Under the pieces are notes generated by a model. It saw only the letters and a list, made by a program, of their open reading frames with translations, did no database searches and was not told the DNA's origin. 64,000 nt of DNA from an uncultured Polaribacter sp. (GTDB lineage Bacteria; Bacteroidota; Bacteroidia; Flavobacteriales; Flavobacteriaceae), in NCBI GenBank assembly GCA_947497755.1, contig CANMHT010000003.1, positions 1-64,000 of the forward strand, given 5' to 3'. A program made the translations under genes and the position numbers. Positions 31,390 to 41,501 of the stretch are shown in pieces; the stretch's first letter is position 1; each line of letters starts with the position of its first letter.

Positions 31390-31857
31390 ATGAAAACTCA
31401 AACTATTAAAAATGCTATTAAAAAACTCTTTTTACTAGCAACAATAGTATTTAGCACAATTAATTCTGTCCAATCACAAAACAAAGAAGATGCTATCATT
31501 GGTACTTGGGAAATGAATGACGGCTCAGCTAAAATGAAAGTTTTTAAAGCTGGTAATGAATACCAAGCACAACTTTTATGGGGAAAAGACATCGTAAATC
31601 CAGATGGTTCTTCTAAAAAAGACCTAAACAACCCTGATAAAAAATTGCAAAGCAGAAATCTTTTAGGAATCATTTACCTGACTGGGTTAATTTATCATGA
31701 CGGGCAATATGAAAAAGGTAGAATTTATAACAATGCCAATGGGAAAACCTATAAATGTTATGTTTGGATCAAAAAAGGAAAACTTCATTTAAGAGGCTAT
31801 TTAGGCATGAAAATGCTAGGACAAACTACCCAATGGAAACGTATTGAAAAACATTAA
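31390..31857 (+). CDS. DUF2147 family exported protein
   Basis: 155 residues. A basic signal peptide (KKLFLLATIVFSTINSVQSQ) precedes the DUF2147 core: IIGTWEMNDGSAKMKV, QLLWGKDIVNPDG, KDLNNPD, GKIYNNANGKTYKC and LRGYLGMKMLGQT. These are small periplasmic proteins of unknown role. The downstream SDR gene begins 10 bp after its stop. Confidence 0.88.
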   Translation: MKTQTIKNAIKKLFLLATIVFSTINSVQSQNKEDAIIGTWEMNDGSAKMKVFKAGNEYQAQLLWGKDIVNPDGSSKKDLNNPDKKLQSRNLLGIIYLTGLIYHDGQYEKGRIYNNANGKTYKCYVWIKKGKLHLRGYLGMKMLGQTTQWKRIEKH

Positions 31858-31867
31858 AAAAAATACA

Positions 31868-32695
31868 ATGAATACAACTGTTTTAATTACTGGAGCTTCA
31901 TCTGGAATCGGAAAAGAAACTACCAAACTATTGTTGCAAAAAGGATATATAGTTTATGCTGCAGCTCGAAGATTAGAAAGAATGAAAGATCTTGAAAGTT
32001 TAGGAGCACGTTTGTTAGAAATAGATCTTACCAAAGATGCTAGCATGGTCAACGGAATCCATACAATTATGGTAGAAAGTGGACAATTAGATATACTAAT
32101 AAACAATGCTGGTTATGGATCTTATGGCGCTTTAGAAGATGTCCCTTTATCAGAAGCTAAATACCAATTTGAAGTCAATCTTTTTGGACTAGCTAGATTG
32201 TGTCAATTGGCCATTCCTTATATGCGTAAACAACAATCTGAATGCATTGTAAACATCTCTTCTATTGGTGGCGAAGCTGGAGAACCTCACGGAGCTTGGT
32301 ATCATGCAACAAAGTTTGCTGTTGAAGGTTTAAGTGACTCTATAAGAATGGAACTAAAGCAATTCGGAATAAAAGTAATCGTAATTCAACCTGGAGCTAT
32401 AAAAACCGAATGGAATGCTATTGCTAGAGAACATTTACTAAAGGTATCTGGGAATACAGCATATAAAAAACTTGCTCATAAACATGCTAAGTTTTTAAAA
32501 GCTGCAGATGAAGGAAAATTTGCATCAGAACCTATCGTTATTGCCAAAACTATAGCAAAAGCTATAGATGCTAAAAACCCAAAAACTAGATATGCTGTTG
32601 GTGGCGGTGCAAAATTTGCTAAATTTATGCGTAGCATCTTAACAGATAAAGCTCATGATAATATGATGCTTCGTTTTATCAATAATCAAAAATAA
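31868..32695 (+). CDS. Short-chain dehydrogenase/reductase
   Basis: 275 residues from the ATG at 31868; the TTG at 31844 would overlap the DUF2147 gene. The Rossmann TGASSGIG is at residues 8-15, NNAGYG at ~82 and the catalytic NISSIGG...YHATK pair near 135-155. The C-terminal part is variable. The enzyme probably reduces or oxidises an unknown carbonyl substrate with NAD(P). It forms a cluster with the DUF2147 gene and an AraC regulator. Confidence 0.9.
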   Translation: MNTTVLITGASSGIGKETTKLLLQKGYIVYAAARRLERMKDLESLGARLLEIDLTKDASMVNGIHTIMVESGQLDILINNAGYGSYGALEDVPLSEAKYQFEVNLFGLARLCQLAIPYMRKQQSECIVNISSIGGEAGEPHGAWYHATKFAVEGLSDSIRMELKQFGIKVIVIQPGAIKTEWNAIAREHLLKVSGNTAYKKLAHKHAKFLKAADEGKFASEPIVIAKTIAKAIDAKNPKTRYAVGGGAKFAKFMRSILTDKAHDNMMLRFINNQK

Positions 32696-32720
32696 TCACT
32701 ACTATTTCTAATAAAACAAT

Positions 32721-33635
32721 ATGCAAACAAATACCATAAACATAAAATCTATTAGTGATTTGCATAGAATATTAGGATGTGCTCCCCCAAAACATCCTAG
32801 TATTTCCTTTATTCGATTTTCTGAAATGGAGGTTCCTGACATTACTGATTTTGGAACAATCATTAGCACTCACTTTTATATCATTTCTTTAAAAACTATT
32901 GCTGGTAAAATTAAATATGGTAGAAATCACTATGATTTTGAAGAAGGAACAATGATGTTCACAGCTCCAAATCAGGTATTACATCCAGAAAATTTAATAA
33001 ACGATGTAAAAGATGTAGATGGTTGGGGTTTATTTATTCAGCCAGAGTTATTTCATGGTACACATTTAGGTCAAGAAATAGATAGCTATTCTTACTTTAA
33101 TTATGAAACCAATGAAGCACTTCATCTTTCTATAGAAGAAAAAGAAAAAATTACTACAACTATTCAGAATATCGTTTCAGAATACAGTCAGAATTTAGAC
33201 CAGCACAGTAACAGTTTAATTCTTTCTAATTTAGAAGTACTTTTAAATTACTGTAAACGATTTTACGACCGCCAATTTTATACACGTAGCTCAAACAATA
33301 AAGGAATAGTTTTAAAAGTTGAAAAGTTATTAAAAGCATATTTTCAATCAGAAAAGCCACATGTTTTAGGACTTCCTACCGTTAAATATTGCGCGGAGCA
33401 ATTACACCTATCCCCAAATTACTTAAGCGATTTACTCAAAAAAGAAACGGGCAAGAATACCAAAGAACATATAGATTATTACTTATTAGAAAAAGCGAAG
33501 AATTTATTATTAAGTAATGAGTTAAATATTAAAGAAATTGCTTACGATCTTGGATTTGAATCTCCGAAATCTTTTAGTAAACTATTTAAAAAGAAATTAG
33601 GAGTGACGCCTAGTATATATAAAAATACTAATTAA
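32721..33635 (+). CDS. AraC family transcriptional regulator
   Basis: 304 residues. An N-terminal sensor-like beta region (~1-200) is followed by two HTH motifs in the last 100 residues: HLSPNYLSDLLKKETGKN and IAYDLGFESPKSFSKLFKKKLGV. A terminator with a T-rich tail follows at 33634. Probably regulates the adjoining SDR gene or itself. Confidence 0.93.
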   Translation: MQTNTINIKSISDLHRILGCAPPKHPSISFIRFSEMEVPDITDFGTIISTHFYIISLKTIAGKIKYGRNHYDFEEGTMMFTAPNQVLHPENLINDVKDVDGWGLFIQPELFHGTHLGQEIDSYSYFNYETNEALHLSIEEKEKITTTIQNIVSEYSQNLDQHSNSLILSNLEVLLNYCKRFYDRQFYTRSSNNKGIVLKVEKLLKAYFQSEKPHVLGLPTVKYCAEQLHLSPNYLSDLLKKETGKNTKEHIDYYLLEKAKNLLLSNELNIKEIAYDLGFESPKSFSKLFKKKLGVTPSIYKNTN

Positions 33636-33667
33636 AAACGAGCGTTAGATGATACACTCGTTTTTTT
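33634..33667 (+). terminator. Terminator after the AraC gene
   Basis: AAAAACGAG and CTCGTTTTTTT form a stem of 8-9 bp with a T-run; the stem starts at the stop codon region of the AraC gene. Confidence 0.75.
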
Positions 33668-33693
33668 AATGTGGTCAAAATAATTTGTAAAAA

Positions 33694-34185
33694 CTATTTA
33701 GCATCTAATTTTACTAAACTTAATAACTGATATAAACCATAAGCAGGTAATACAAACCTAAAAACATTTAAAACTGCCCATAATTGTATTTTTGCTTTTT
33801 GAGCTTCACCAGCCAATATTCCATTATCTATTACAGGAATATTAATCATAACAATAACATAAATTGTTAGTGCAAAAACAATAGCAAACAAAGTCAATGA
33901 TATTTTTACTGCCTTTTTCTGAATTGAAGTTAATACTGATACTTTTCTCAATAACATTAAATGTGCAATAATTGTAATGATTGTTATTGGAAAATAGAAC
34001 ATACCTGGATCTGCCGTATGCTTAAACTTTCTAAAATGCTCCATATTTTCATCTACATTTCCTATTAACCAATTTGGCACAAATACAACTTGCTCAAATA
34101 ATTCTCCAAAAGTTAATGCACTTATAGCTAAAATAGCAATGATAAGCCAGTTGTAATCTTTCTTTTTATTTAATTGATGATTCAT
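33694..34185 (-). CDS. Four-TM protein, DUF1772-like
   Basis: I start at the ATG at 34185 (MNHQLNKKK), since the upstream part of the longer frame is poor. Four helices: WLIIAILAISALTFGELF, MFYFPITIITIIAHLMLL, VKISLTLFAIVFALTIYVI and LNVFRFVLPAYGLYQLL. Layout and length match the DUF1772 family (anthrone-oxygenase-like), but that relation is weak. It is convergent with the AraC gene. Confidence 0.6.
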   Translation of the reverse strand: MNHQLNKKKDYNWLIIAILAISALTFGELFEQVVFVPNWLIGNVDENMEHFRKFKHTADPGMFYFPITIITIIAHLMLLRKVSVLTSIQKKAVKISLTLFAIVFALTIYVIVMINIPVIDNGILAGEAQKAKIQLWAVLNVFRFVLPAYGLYQLLSLVKLDAK

Positions 34186-34327
34186 AATCTCTAATTTTAA
34201 TACTGATATTTTTCGGTGCAAAGGTAGATGTAGCACACCTTTTTTTTAATATTAAAACACAGGTAAAAACCTTCAAAAACTATGTATTTTTTGATTCATT
34301 GTTTTAAATTACACGATACTAAGAAGC

Positions 34328-35212
34328 TTATTTGTACTTCTTTCGATATGCAGATGGTGTCAATTGCGTATGCTTTTTAAAGAAAAGTCCAAAGTTTGAT
34401 GTACTAGAATATCCAACTGCATCTGCAATTTCATCAATCGTTTTTGTAGATTGTATGAGTAAAGATGTAGCCTCAAGAATTACATATTCACTTATAATTT
34501 GTTTGGCTGTTTTTCCTGTTGATTTTTTTACACATTCTGCTAAATAAATTACACTGATATGAAGCTGACTTGCATAATCTGCTAGAGTTTGTCTTTTATT
34601 TGTAGTTGCTTTAATCAAGTTTTCAAACGAAAAGGCAATCTCACTTTGTCTAGAAATAGCATTGTTTTTAATAGTACCATTCAAGAATGATTTTCTGCTC
34701 TCAAAAAGTAAAATTGTTACATACGAACGAATAATTTCTAAATTTTCGTCATTAAAATCTTGAAAGAGATGATATAGTTTTTCCATCAAATCAAAATAGA
34801 TGTCTTTATGCTCATTTAAAAAATACACCGGAGAATGATTTCCATTAAAAAATGGAAATTTTTGCAATAGTTCAAAATCAGAAATTCCCAAGCGTAAAAA
34901 TTTAGGTGTAAAAACCAACATATACCCCAATCCTAAACTTTCAATACTCTTTACCTCTGTAGAAAGCATTTGTTTGGGAGCCATAAATGTGATACAATTT
35001 TCCATTGCAGAAAAAGCTACATTATCTACAACAACATCTACATTATGATTTTTAGAAATTACAATTTGAAAAAAATCACACTTTCTAGTAGTTGTTGTCA
35101 TCGGAATATCATCCAAATGATCCTTAAATTTTAAAATATGAAAATCTGGATGCTTCTGAAATCTAGAAATCTGCATTTCTTCTAATAAAGACTGAATTGT
35201 ATTGAGTAACAT
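34328..35212 (-). CDS. AraC family transcriptional regulator
   Basis: 294 residues. The N-terminal part resembles a cupin-like ligand domain (~20-110, DVVVDNVAFSAMENCITFMAPKQ). Two HTH units near the end: LHISVIYLAECVKKSTGKT and IADAVGYSSTSNFGLFFKKH, then PSAYRKK. The gap of 90-140 bp to the DUF1772 gene holds nothing clear; it may regulate that gene, which it precedes on the same strand. Confidence 0.92.
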   Translation of the reverse strand: MLLNTIQSLLEEMQISRFQKHPDFHILKFKDHLDDIPMTTTTRKCDFFQIVISKNHNVDVVVDNVAFSAMENCITFMAPKQMLSTEVKSIESLGLGYMLVFTPKFLRLGISDFELLQKFPFFNGNHSPVYFLNEHKDIYFDLMEKLYHLFQDFNDENLEIIRSYVTILLFESRKSFLNGTIKNNAISRQSEIAFSFENLIKATTNKRQTLADYASQLHISVIYLAECVKKSTGKTAKQIISEYVILEATSLLIQSTKTIDEIADAVGYSSTSNFGLFFKKHTQLTPSAYRKKYK

Positions 35213-35433
35213 TATACGTTTTCTTTACAATCAAAAATAACAAAAAACATAGTTATTAATAATTTTAACAGAATAAATATATCAAGAACAAAGGTTAAAT
35301 AGTATTCAAAACAGAAAGAAATTTATAAAATATATAACACTAAGTATTGATTTTAATCTAGAGTTAATTGTATCTTTAACTTTATATAGCAGCATATAAT
35401 ATACGAATTAGCAATTGTTGCGTTATAAAACAT

Positions 35434-36534
35434 ATGGTACTACATTTTACAGAAGCTTTAATTTTTTCGTCTTTAGTTTTGCTATCATTTATTGTTATTA
35501 GCAATCCTTTAAAAGTAAATAGAAAAGCCAACTTTTGGTTTGGAATTTCATTATTTCTTTGGGCAACTTTTTGGTTAGATGAAATGTTGTACATTACTGG
35601 TGCAAATCCATTACATGGTACAGCTAAACTTGGACTTTCTATTGTTCAGTTTTTTTCACCTTTGATATTTTATATCAGTTTTATCTTTTTTACCAATCCA
35701 AATTTTAAGTTTAAAAAGAAAACAGTCCTTTCTTTTGCCATATTGCCTATACTCTACGCTGTATTTTTAATAGTCAATTTCTATACAGAAAGGAATTTTA
35801 AAATAATTCTGATCGGTTTGGTCATTTCGCATGCCTTGTTTTATTCTGTAAAATCTTATATCAAAGTAAAACAACATCAAAAACAGATAAAACTCTTTTC
35901 ATCTAGCATAACAGAAATAGATTTAAAATGGTTAGAGTATATCATCTTAATCATGATATTTATCTCTTTAGTAATCGCTTTTTTTAATATTGTATATTTT
36001 GGGACTCCTTTAAATCTTTACATCAACCTAACTATGTTGGCTACTATTTTCTTTATCGCTTACAACTCTTTAAAGCAAAAAGAAATTTTTCCTGTAAATA
36101 AAAAACACCGCAAAGAGGTAATTACAATCAATACTCAAGAAGAAAGTGAAAAACCAAGTGCAAAACGAAAGATATTAACCGATGAAGAGTTGGTTGACTA
36201 TAAAACAAAGCTAAATGAATTAGTAAAACAAAAACAATTGTTCTTAGATCAAGATATCAATTTGGCTTCTTTAGCAGAACAAATGGAATTAACCACACAT
36301 CAATTGTCATATATTATCAATAATGGTTTTAACCAAAACTTCTTTCAATTTATCAATCATTATAGAATAGAAAAGGCAAAAGTATTATTGTTAGATAAAT
36401 CTTCTGACAAACTTTCTATTTTAGGTATTGCTTTCGAATCTGGTTTTAGTTCTAAGACTGCTTTTAATACAACATTTAAAAAGTTTACCAACCAAACACC
36501 TTCAGAATTCAAAAAACAAGGTTCTAGTTTATAA
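35434..36534 (+). CDS. Membrane-bound AraC-type regulator
   Basis: 366 residues. About seven TM helices in the first ~210 (LIFSSLVLLSFIVIS, FWFGISLFLWATFW, FAILPILYAVFLIV, TMLATIFFIAYNSL) are followed by a cytosolic HTH_18 domain with LAEQMELTTHQLSYIINNG and ILGIAFESGFSSKTAFNTTF. Seven-TM plus AraC architecture is typical of Bacteroidota sensors. It precedes the SDR/epimerase cluster by 127 bp and is a candidate regulator of it. Confidence 0.9.
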   Translation: MVLHFTEALIFSSLVLLSFIVISNPLKVNRKANFWFGISLFLWATFWLDEMLYITGANPLHGTAKLGLSIVQFFSPLIFYISFIFFTNPNFKFKKKTVLSFAILPILYAVFLIVNFYTERNFKIILIGLVISHALFYSVKSYIKVKQHQKQIKLFSSSITEIDLKWLEYIILIMIFISLVIAFFNIVYFGTPLNLYINLTMLATIFFIAYNSLKQKEIFPVNKKHRKEVITINTQEESEKPSAKRKILTDEELVDYKTKLNELVKQKQLFLDQDINLASLAEQMELTTHQLSYIINNGFNQNFFQFINHYRIEKAKVLLLDKSSDKLSILGIAFESGFSSKTAFNTTFKKFTNQTPSEFKKQGSSL

Positions 36535-36661
36535 GTACGCACTTATACCTCTCACAACCCTTTATTATACAAGGGTTTAAAATAGATTCTCTTTTATAAG
36601 TACGAACATTTTTAGCAGTCTTTGCTCCTACTTTTACACCATCATTTTTAATTAAATTTCG

Positions 36662-37447
36662 GTGAAAGAAACAACTCAAAATCCCTATGCTGTAATTACA
36701 GGAGCAAGTCAGGGTTTAGGTAAAGCCTTTGCTTTTGCATTGGCAAAAAGACAACAAAATCTAATCTTAATTAGTTTACCAAATCAACATTTAGAAAAAT
36801 TAGCACAAGAATTACAACGTACTTTTCAAATAGATGTAGCCTTCTTTGAAGCAGATTTCTCTTCTGATACGAATCTAACTAAGCTAACCCAAGAACTAAA
36901 TGATCGATTTGAAATAAATATCTTAATTAACAATGCAGGTACTGGTGGCACCAAAAAAATTGACGATGTTTCTTTAGCTTACCTCAATACTATTATTCAG
37001 GTAAATGTAAAAGCAACAACTGTATTTACCCATCAGTTATTAGCAAATCTAAAAAGGCAATCACAATCTTATATTCTAAATGTATCAAGTATTGCCGCAT
37101 TTTCTCCTGTTGGATATAAAACGGTATATCCTGCCTCTAAAGCTTTTATCCATTCATTTTCTTTAGGATTGTCAGAAGAATTAAAAGATAGTTCTGTTTC
37201 TGTGAGTGTTATCAATCCTGGAGCTATGAAAACAAATCCAGAAATTACTGCTCGCATAGAAAAACAAGGCTTTATAGGAAAACTAACCTTGTTAGAACCA
37301 GCAAAAGTAGCCGAATATTCTCTGAAGAAAATGTTTAAAAAACAAACATTGATTCTTATAAATCCAGTTAGCTGGTTACTCTCTATTCTATTACCAACTT
37401 GGATTAAAGTGCCAATGATGACCAAAATTGTAAAAAGAGAAGCCTAA
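36662..37447 (+). CDS. Short-chain dehydrogenase/reductase
   Basis: 261 residues from a GTG at 36662, with TGASQGLG near residue 12, NNAG near 92 and a catalytic YPASK near 158. The C-terminal ~25 residues are hydrophobic (VSWLLSILLPTW), which could tether it to the membrane. It is 1 bp before the epimerase gene and begins a four-gene run with START-like and DUF2062 genes. Substrate unknown. Confidence 0.88.
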   Translation: MKETTQNPYAVITGASQGLGKAFAFALAKRQQNLILISLPNQHLEKLAQELQRTFQIDVAFFEADFSSDTNLTKLTQELNDRFEINILINNAGTGGTKKIDDVSLAYLNTIIQVNVKATTVFTHQLLANLKRQSQSYILNVSSIAAFSPVGYKTVYPASKAFIHSFSLGLSEELKDSSVSVSVINPGAMKTNPEITARIEKQGFIGKLTLLEPAKVAEYSLKKMFKKQTLILINPVSWLLSILLPTWIKVPMMTKIVKREA

Positions 37448-37448
37448 T

Positions 37449-38429
37449 ATGAAAACAGTATTTATAACAGGAACAAACGGTTTATTGGGGACAAATCTGT
37501 GTCACGATTTACTAGATAACGGCTATAAGGTAAAAGGATTGGTTAGAAGTACAACAAAATACAAAGGAAAAAAACATACTAATTTAGAATTGATAGAAGG
37601 ACACTTATTTGAAGACTTAACAGCCTATTTGTACGATGTAGATATCGTAATTCATATTGCAGCGACTACTGCACAAAATCTATTGCGCTATGAAGATTAT
37701 TGGATTGTAAATTACAATGCGACTATTCAATTATTCAATGCAGCTGTAAAATGCAATGTAAAGCAATTTATTTTTGTTAGCACAGCCAATACTTTAGGCT
37801 ATGGGAGCTTAGAAAGTTTAGGCTCAGAGAGGATAAAAATCAGGCCTCCATTTCATAAGTCTTATTATGCAAAAAGTAAATTAGAAGCAGAAACCTATTT
37901 ACTACAAAACCAACATAAATTACAAACCGTAATTGTCAATCCAACATTTATGTTAGGTGCTTATGATACCAAACCAAGCTCTGGTAAGATGCTATTATTT
38001 GGATGGAAAAAGAAGGTCATTTTTTATCCTCCTGGCGGTAAAAATTTTGTACATGTAAAAGATGTTTCTCTAGGAATACTAAATGCTATTGATAAAGGAA
38101 AATCTGGAGAACGTTATTTGTTAGCACATCAAAATTTAAGTTATAAATCGTTCTTTTTAAAACTCAACACTATTGCGAAACAGCAACCAATCATGTTTCG
38201 AATTCCAAAAACTGTATTGTTATTATTAGGTAGCTGTGGAAGTCTCTTACAAAACTTAGGTATTAAGACAAGTCTAAATCTTACCAATGCAAAAATTTTA
38301 TGTATCCATAATTATTTCTCTAATCAAAAATCTATTGAAGATTTACAAGTCAATTACCAACCTGTAGAGAATGCTATCAAAGATGGCTTACACTATTTCT
38401 CAACTCAAAAACAACAAAGTAATGCGTAG
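37449..38429 (+). CDS. NAD-dependent epimerase/dehydratase family protein
   Basis: 326 residues with TGTNGLLG at ~7-14, a VDIVIHIAA strand near 67, TANTLGYG and the catalytic YYAKSKLEAE near 137. The C-terminal third is variable. The family includes NAD(P)-dependent 3-beta-hydroxysteroid-like and sugar-modifying enzymes. The neighbours (SDR, START-like, DUF2062) hint at lipid or terpenoid chemistry rather than sugar work, but that is inference. Its end overlaps the next gene by 8 bp. Confidence 0.88.
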   Translation: MKTVFITGTNGLLGTNLCHDLLDNGYKVKGLVRSTTKYKGKKHTNLELIEGHLFEDLTAYLYDVDIVIHIAATTAQNLLRYEDYWIVNYNATIQLFNAAVKCNVKQFIFVSTANTLGYGSLESLGSERIKIRPPFHKSYYAKSKLEAETYLLQNQHKLQTVIVNPTFMLGAYDTKPSSGKMLLFGWKKKVIFYPPGGKNFVHVKDVSLGILNAIDKGKSGERYLLAHQNLSYKSFFLKLNTIAKQQPIMFRIPKTVLLLLGSCGSLLQNLGIKTSLNLTNAKILCIHNYFSNQKSIEDLQVNYQPVENAIKDGLHYFSTQKQQSNA

Positions 38430-39072
38430 AGTAATCTTTCTTCTTTTTCTTTTTTCTTTTGTTAATTGTATAGCACAAAAGAATGATTTAGCACAAATTA
38501 GTAGTTTTAAAGAATTTGTTTTGCAATCAAAAAAAGGCAAATGGGAACAAGTAAAAGAAAAGAATAATGTAACAATTAGTTACAGAAGTTTAGTGCTATT
38601 CGATTCTATAGACACCCGAGAAATGTCTATTCAGTTCGAAATTCCTACTACTACAATTGACAGTATAATTCAGCATATAAAAAAGCCAATCAAAGTATTA
38701 CATTGGAACAAAAGCTTACGTAAAAACAGCTTGTTAAAAGACAGTCAAAATGAATGGATTTCTTATTCGTTATACAAGATTCCGTTTCCTTTTACTCAAC
38801 AAGATTTAGTAGCTATTAGCAAAATTGAAAAAGAGCAAGATACTGTAATCATTAGTTCTAAAGCCTTACCCAATTATATCAACACAAAGAAAGGAATTTC
38901 TAGAGTAGCTTCTAATTTTTCGCAATGGCAATTAGTTGCAGATAAAGGGAAAATAAAAATCAGTTATTCTGCCATTTCTGTTGCCAATTCAAACATACCA
39001 CGTTTTATAAAAGATCCGATTATACAACGTAAACTACTACGTTCTTTTACCAAATTTAAAGCCCTTTTTTAA
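38422..39072 (+). CDS. START-like domain exported protein
   Basis: 216 residues from the ATG at 38422, inside the end of the epimerase gene. A signal peptide (RRVIFLLFLFSFVNCIAQ) is followed by a START-like region (WEQVKEKNNVTISYRS, IQFEIPTTTIDSIIQHI, SYSLYKIPFPFTQQDLVAIS). START domains bind hydrophobic ligands. The mature protein would be periplasmic or lipid-anchored. Position in the cluster suggests it carries a product or substrate of the two enzymes. Confidence 0.7.
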   Translation: MRRVIFLLFLFSFVNCIAQKNDLAQISSFKEFVLQSKKGKWEQVKEKNNVTISYRSLVLFDSIDTREMSIQFEIPTTTIDSIIQHIKKPIKVLHWNKSLRKNSLLKDSQNEWISYSLYKIPFPFTQQDLVAISKIEKEQDTVIISSKALPNYINTKKGISRVASNFSQWQLVADKGKIKISYSAISVANSNIPRFIKDPIIQRKLLRSFTKFKALF

Positions 39073-39075
39073 GTC

Positions 39076-39513
39076 ATGAAAAACCCTATTCAATTATTTA
39101 AAAGTGTTTTTAAAATAGAAGATTCTCCTACTGTAATTGCCAAAGGTTTTGCTTTGGGTTCTTTTATTGGTATGATTCCCATTCCAGGTTTTCAAATATT
39201 TGTTGCTTATTTTACAGCTAAACTAATGAAAGTAAATAAAAAAGCTGCCTGTGTAGCAGTCTTCAATACCAACCTTTTTACAGGTGTATTCATTTTTGGT
39301 TTCAACTATTGGTTAGGGAAAAAATTATTGGGATTATCTACTACATTTAGCATGCCTACAACCATAGATATTAGCTTTATTTTTTCTATTCTAAATGCTG
39401 GTAGTGAAGTTTTTCTAGCCTTAGTTGTTGGAGGTTGTATTACGGGAATTATTTTTGCAATTGGCGCTTATCATATTGTTAAAAAAATCATTATCCACAA
39501 GCAATCAAAATAA
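39076..39513 (+). CDS. DUF2062 membrane protein
   Basis: 145 residues. The DUF2062 core is visible (ALGSFIGMIPIPGFQIFVAY, FNTNLFTGVFIFGFNYWLGKK), plus a last helix (LALVVGGCITGIIFAIGAY). It is 3 bp after the START-like gene and ends the run. DUF2062 proteins are often next to lipid or exopolysaccharide genes; function unknown. Confidence 0.87.
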   Translation: MKNPIQLFKSVFKIEDSPTVIAKGFALGSFIGMIPIPGFQIFVAYFTAKLMKVNKKAACVAVFNTNLFTGVFIFGFNYWLGKKLLGLSTTFSMPTTIDISFIFSILNAGSEVFLALVVGGCITGIIFAIGAYHIVKKIIIHKQSK

Positions 39514-39612
39514 AGGTTAGTCGATACTTTTCTTTGGTTAGTCTATTGTTTTTCAATGATGAAAAATAAAATATGTAATTTGTAGTTCTTCTAACACCTG
39601 AGAACTCATTAT

Positions 39613-40617
39613 ATGCATAAAAAAAGAAGGCTTCTTTTAATACATGTCTTAATTTGGCTAACCATTGTTTCTAGTGTAATAACACATACGTTTTATGATG
39701 ATGATGATTCTCCATTGCTATTTTTTATTCGTTTAAGCATTGGTATCCTTATTTTTTATTTTAATTATGCGATACTTGTTCCTAAAATTCTTTTCAAAAA
39801 AAAAGTTTTACCCTATGTATTTTCTGTTTTTGGAGCTATTCTAATCTGTTCTTCAATTATTGCTTATATAGAGTATTTAGACTATTTCCTTCCTTATTTA
39901 GATGTTGAAGATGATGGTCCTGGTCCAATGGGTGGTTCTTTTGTTGTGTATACTTTATTTGTTGTTTTAGGGGCTGTAATTAGAATGTATGGAGAATGGA
40001 ATAAAAACGAATTGGACAAACGAGAAATTGAAAATCAGAAAAACATATCTGAACTTAAAGCTTTAAAAAACCAAATCAATCCTCATTTTTTATTCAATTC
40101 ATTAAATAGTATTTGCTCATTAGCAATTAAAAAATCAGATCAAACACCAGAAGCAATAATTATGCTTTCAGGTTTAATGAGATACATGCTCTATGATATT
40201 AAAGGAAAATATGTACCATTAAGTAAAGAAATTGATTATATCCAAAACTATGTAAACCTACAAAAATTGCGTTTAGGCAATAAAGAGCGTGTGAGTTTAA
40301 GAGTTATAGGAAATATAAATTCTCAAAAAATAGCGCCTTTAATTTTAATCTCTTTTATAGAAAATGCCTTTAAATATGGTGTAGATATTATTGAGGAAAC
40401 CAGTATTTTTATTACCATAGATATTGAAGATACTGAAATTACTTTTAGTTGCGTTAATAAGATTAATAACAAAGGAAAAAACAACGATGGCTTTGGAATT
40501 GGTATTGAGAATACTCAAAAGCGTTTGGCACTCTTATATCCAGACAAACATCAATTGACCATTCAAAAAAAGAATCAAATGTTTATTGTAAACTTATATC
40601 TAAAACTCAATTCTTAA
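39613..40617 (+). CDS. Sensor histidine kinase, LytS type
   Basis: 334 residues. Four TM helices in ~8-125 and a LytS-type kinase region: INPHFLFNSLNSI with His158, MRYMLYDI, FIENAFKYGVD and GFGIGIENTQKRLALLYP. It is 4 bp before its response regulator. An 88 bp gap separates it from the DUF2062 gene. The pair precedes a TonB receptor gene, so the receptor may be its target. Confidence 0.93.
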   Translation: MHKKRRLLLIHVLIWLTIVSSVITHTFYDDDDSPLLFFIRLSIGILIFYFNYAILVPKILFKKKVLPYVFSVFGAILICSSIIAYIEYLDYFLPYLDVEDDGPGPMGGSFVVYTLFVVLGAVIRMYGEWNKNELDKREIENQKNISELKALKNQINPHFLFNSLNSICSLAIKKSDQTPEAIIMLSGLMRYMLYDIKGKYVPLSKEIDYIQNYVNLQKLRLGNKERVSLRVIGNINSQKIAPLILISFIENAFKYGVDIIEETSIFITIDIEDTEITFSCVNKINNKGKNNDGFGIGIENTQKRLALLYPDKHQLTIQKKNQMFIVNLYLKLNS

Positions 40618-40621
40618 ACTT

Positions 40622-41326
40622 ATGAAATGTATTATTGTTGATGATGAACCTTTAGCTGTAGATTTAATCAAAGCGTATACTGAAAGAATTGATGAATTGA
40701 ATGTAGTGGCTACTACTAACAAAGCCACAGATGTAATTCAACTTTTAAAAGAACACTCAATAGATTTGGTTTTTTTAGACATAGAAATGCCAGAGATTAC
40801 AGGTTTAGAACTCGTAAAACATTTACCAACATTTCCACAATTTATAATTACAACAGCATATCCTCAATATGCTTTAGATGGTTTTGATTTAAATGCTACC
40901 GATTATTTATTAAAACCTATCCCCTTTCCTCGATTTTTAAAAGCCGTAGAAAAAGCTCGTGAATTGTACGAGTTAAAGCAAAAAGAAGGAATACAAACTC
41001 CTATTCAAAATGATTTTATTTTTGTCAAATCAGAATATGACAATGTCAAAATAAAAACTCAAGATATCATCTATATTGAAGGCTTAAAAGATTATATCAA
41101 ATTTCGTATTAAAGAGCATCAAAAATCATTATTGACACTGATGAGTTTTAAAGTGATATTAGAAAAATTACCTACAGATAAATTCATCAGAATCCATAGG
41201 TCATATATTGTCAATATCGACTATATAAGTTCAGTACAAAAGAGTAAACTTGTAGTAGCTCAAAAACAATTACCTATTGGAGAAACCTATAAAAATAAGG
41301 TCTTAGAGCGACTTGGTTTGAACTAA
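40622..41326 (+). CDS. LytTR-family response regulator
   Basis: 234 residues. The receiver has DDEP, Asp53 in LVFLDIEMP, TAYPQYALDGFD and YLLKPIPF. The LytTR domain spans ~140-234 (IYIEGLKDYIKF, DKFIRIHRSYIV, LPIGETYKNK). The 260 bp gap to the TonB receptor holds a terminator-like hairpin at 41470, so the receptor has its own promoter or an attenuator. Confidence 0.95.
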   Translation: MKCIIVDDEPLAVDLIKAYTERIDELNVVATTNKATDVIQLLKEHSIDLVFLDIEMPEITGLELVKHLPTFPQFIITTAYPQYALDGFDLNATDYLLKPIPFPRFLKAVEKARELYELKQKEGIQTPIQNDFIFVKSEYDNVKIKTQDIIYIEGLKDYIKFRIKEHQKSLLTLMSFKVILEKLPTDKFIRIHRSYIVNIDYISSVQKSKLVVAQKQLPIGETYKNKVLERLGLN

Positions 41327-41469
41327 TTCTTAAAATATATTAAAACCTCCGATTAGTCGATACATTTTTAAGGTTGATATAATATTTTTTCTCTCACAAA
41401 ACACTTACAGTACTTTTATTCCAACAAAACTATAATACATCTATTAATTGTAGTTTGATTGATTGATAA

Positions 41470-41501
41470 TGAAGGCAAGCTCCCTTTGCCTTCATTTTTT
41501 T
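41470..41501 (+). terminator. Hairpin with T-run before the TonB receptor gene
   Basis: TGAAGGCAA and TTGCCTTCA flank CTCCC-like loop bases and are followed by seven T. It could terminate the LytTR unit or attenuate the receptor mRNA; it is 85 bp before the receptor ATG. Confidence 0.72.
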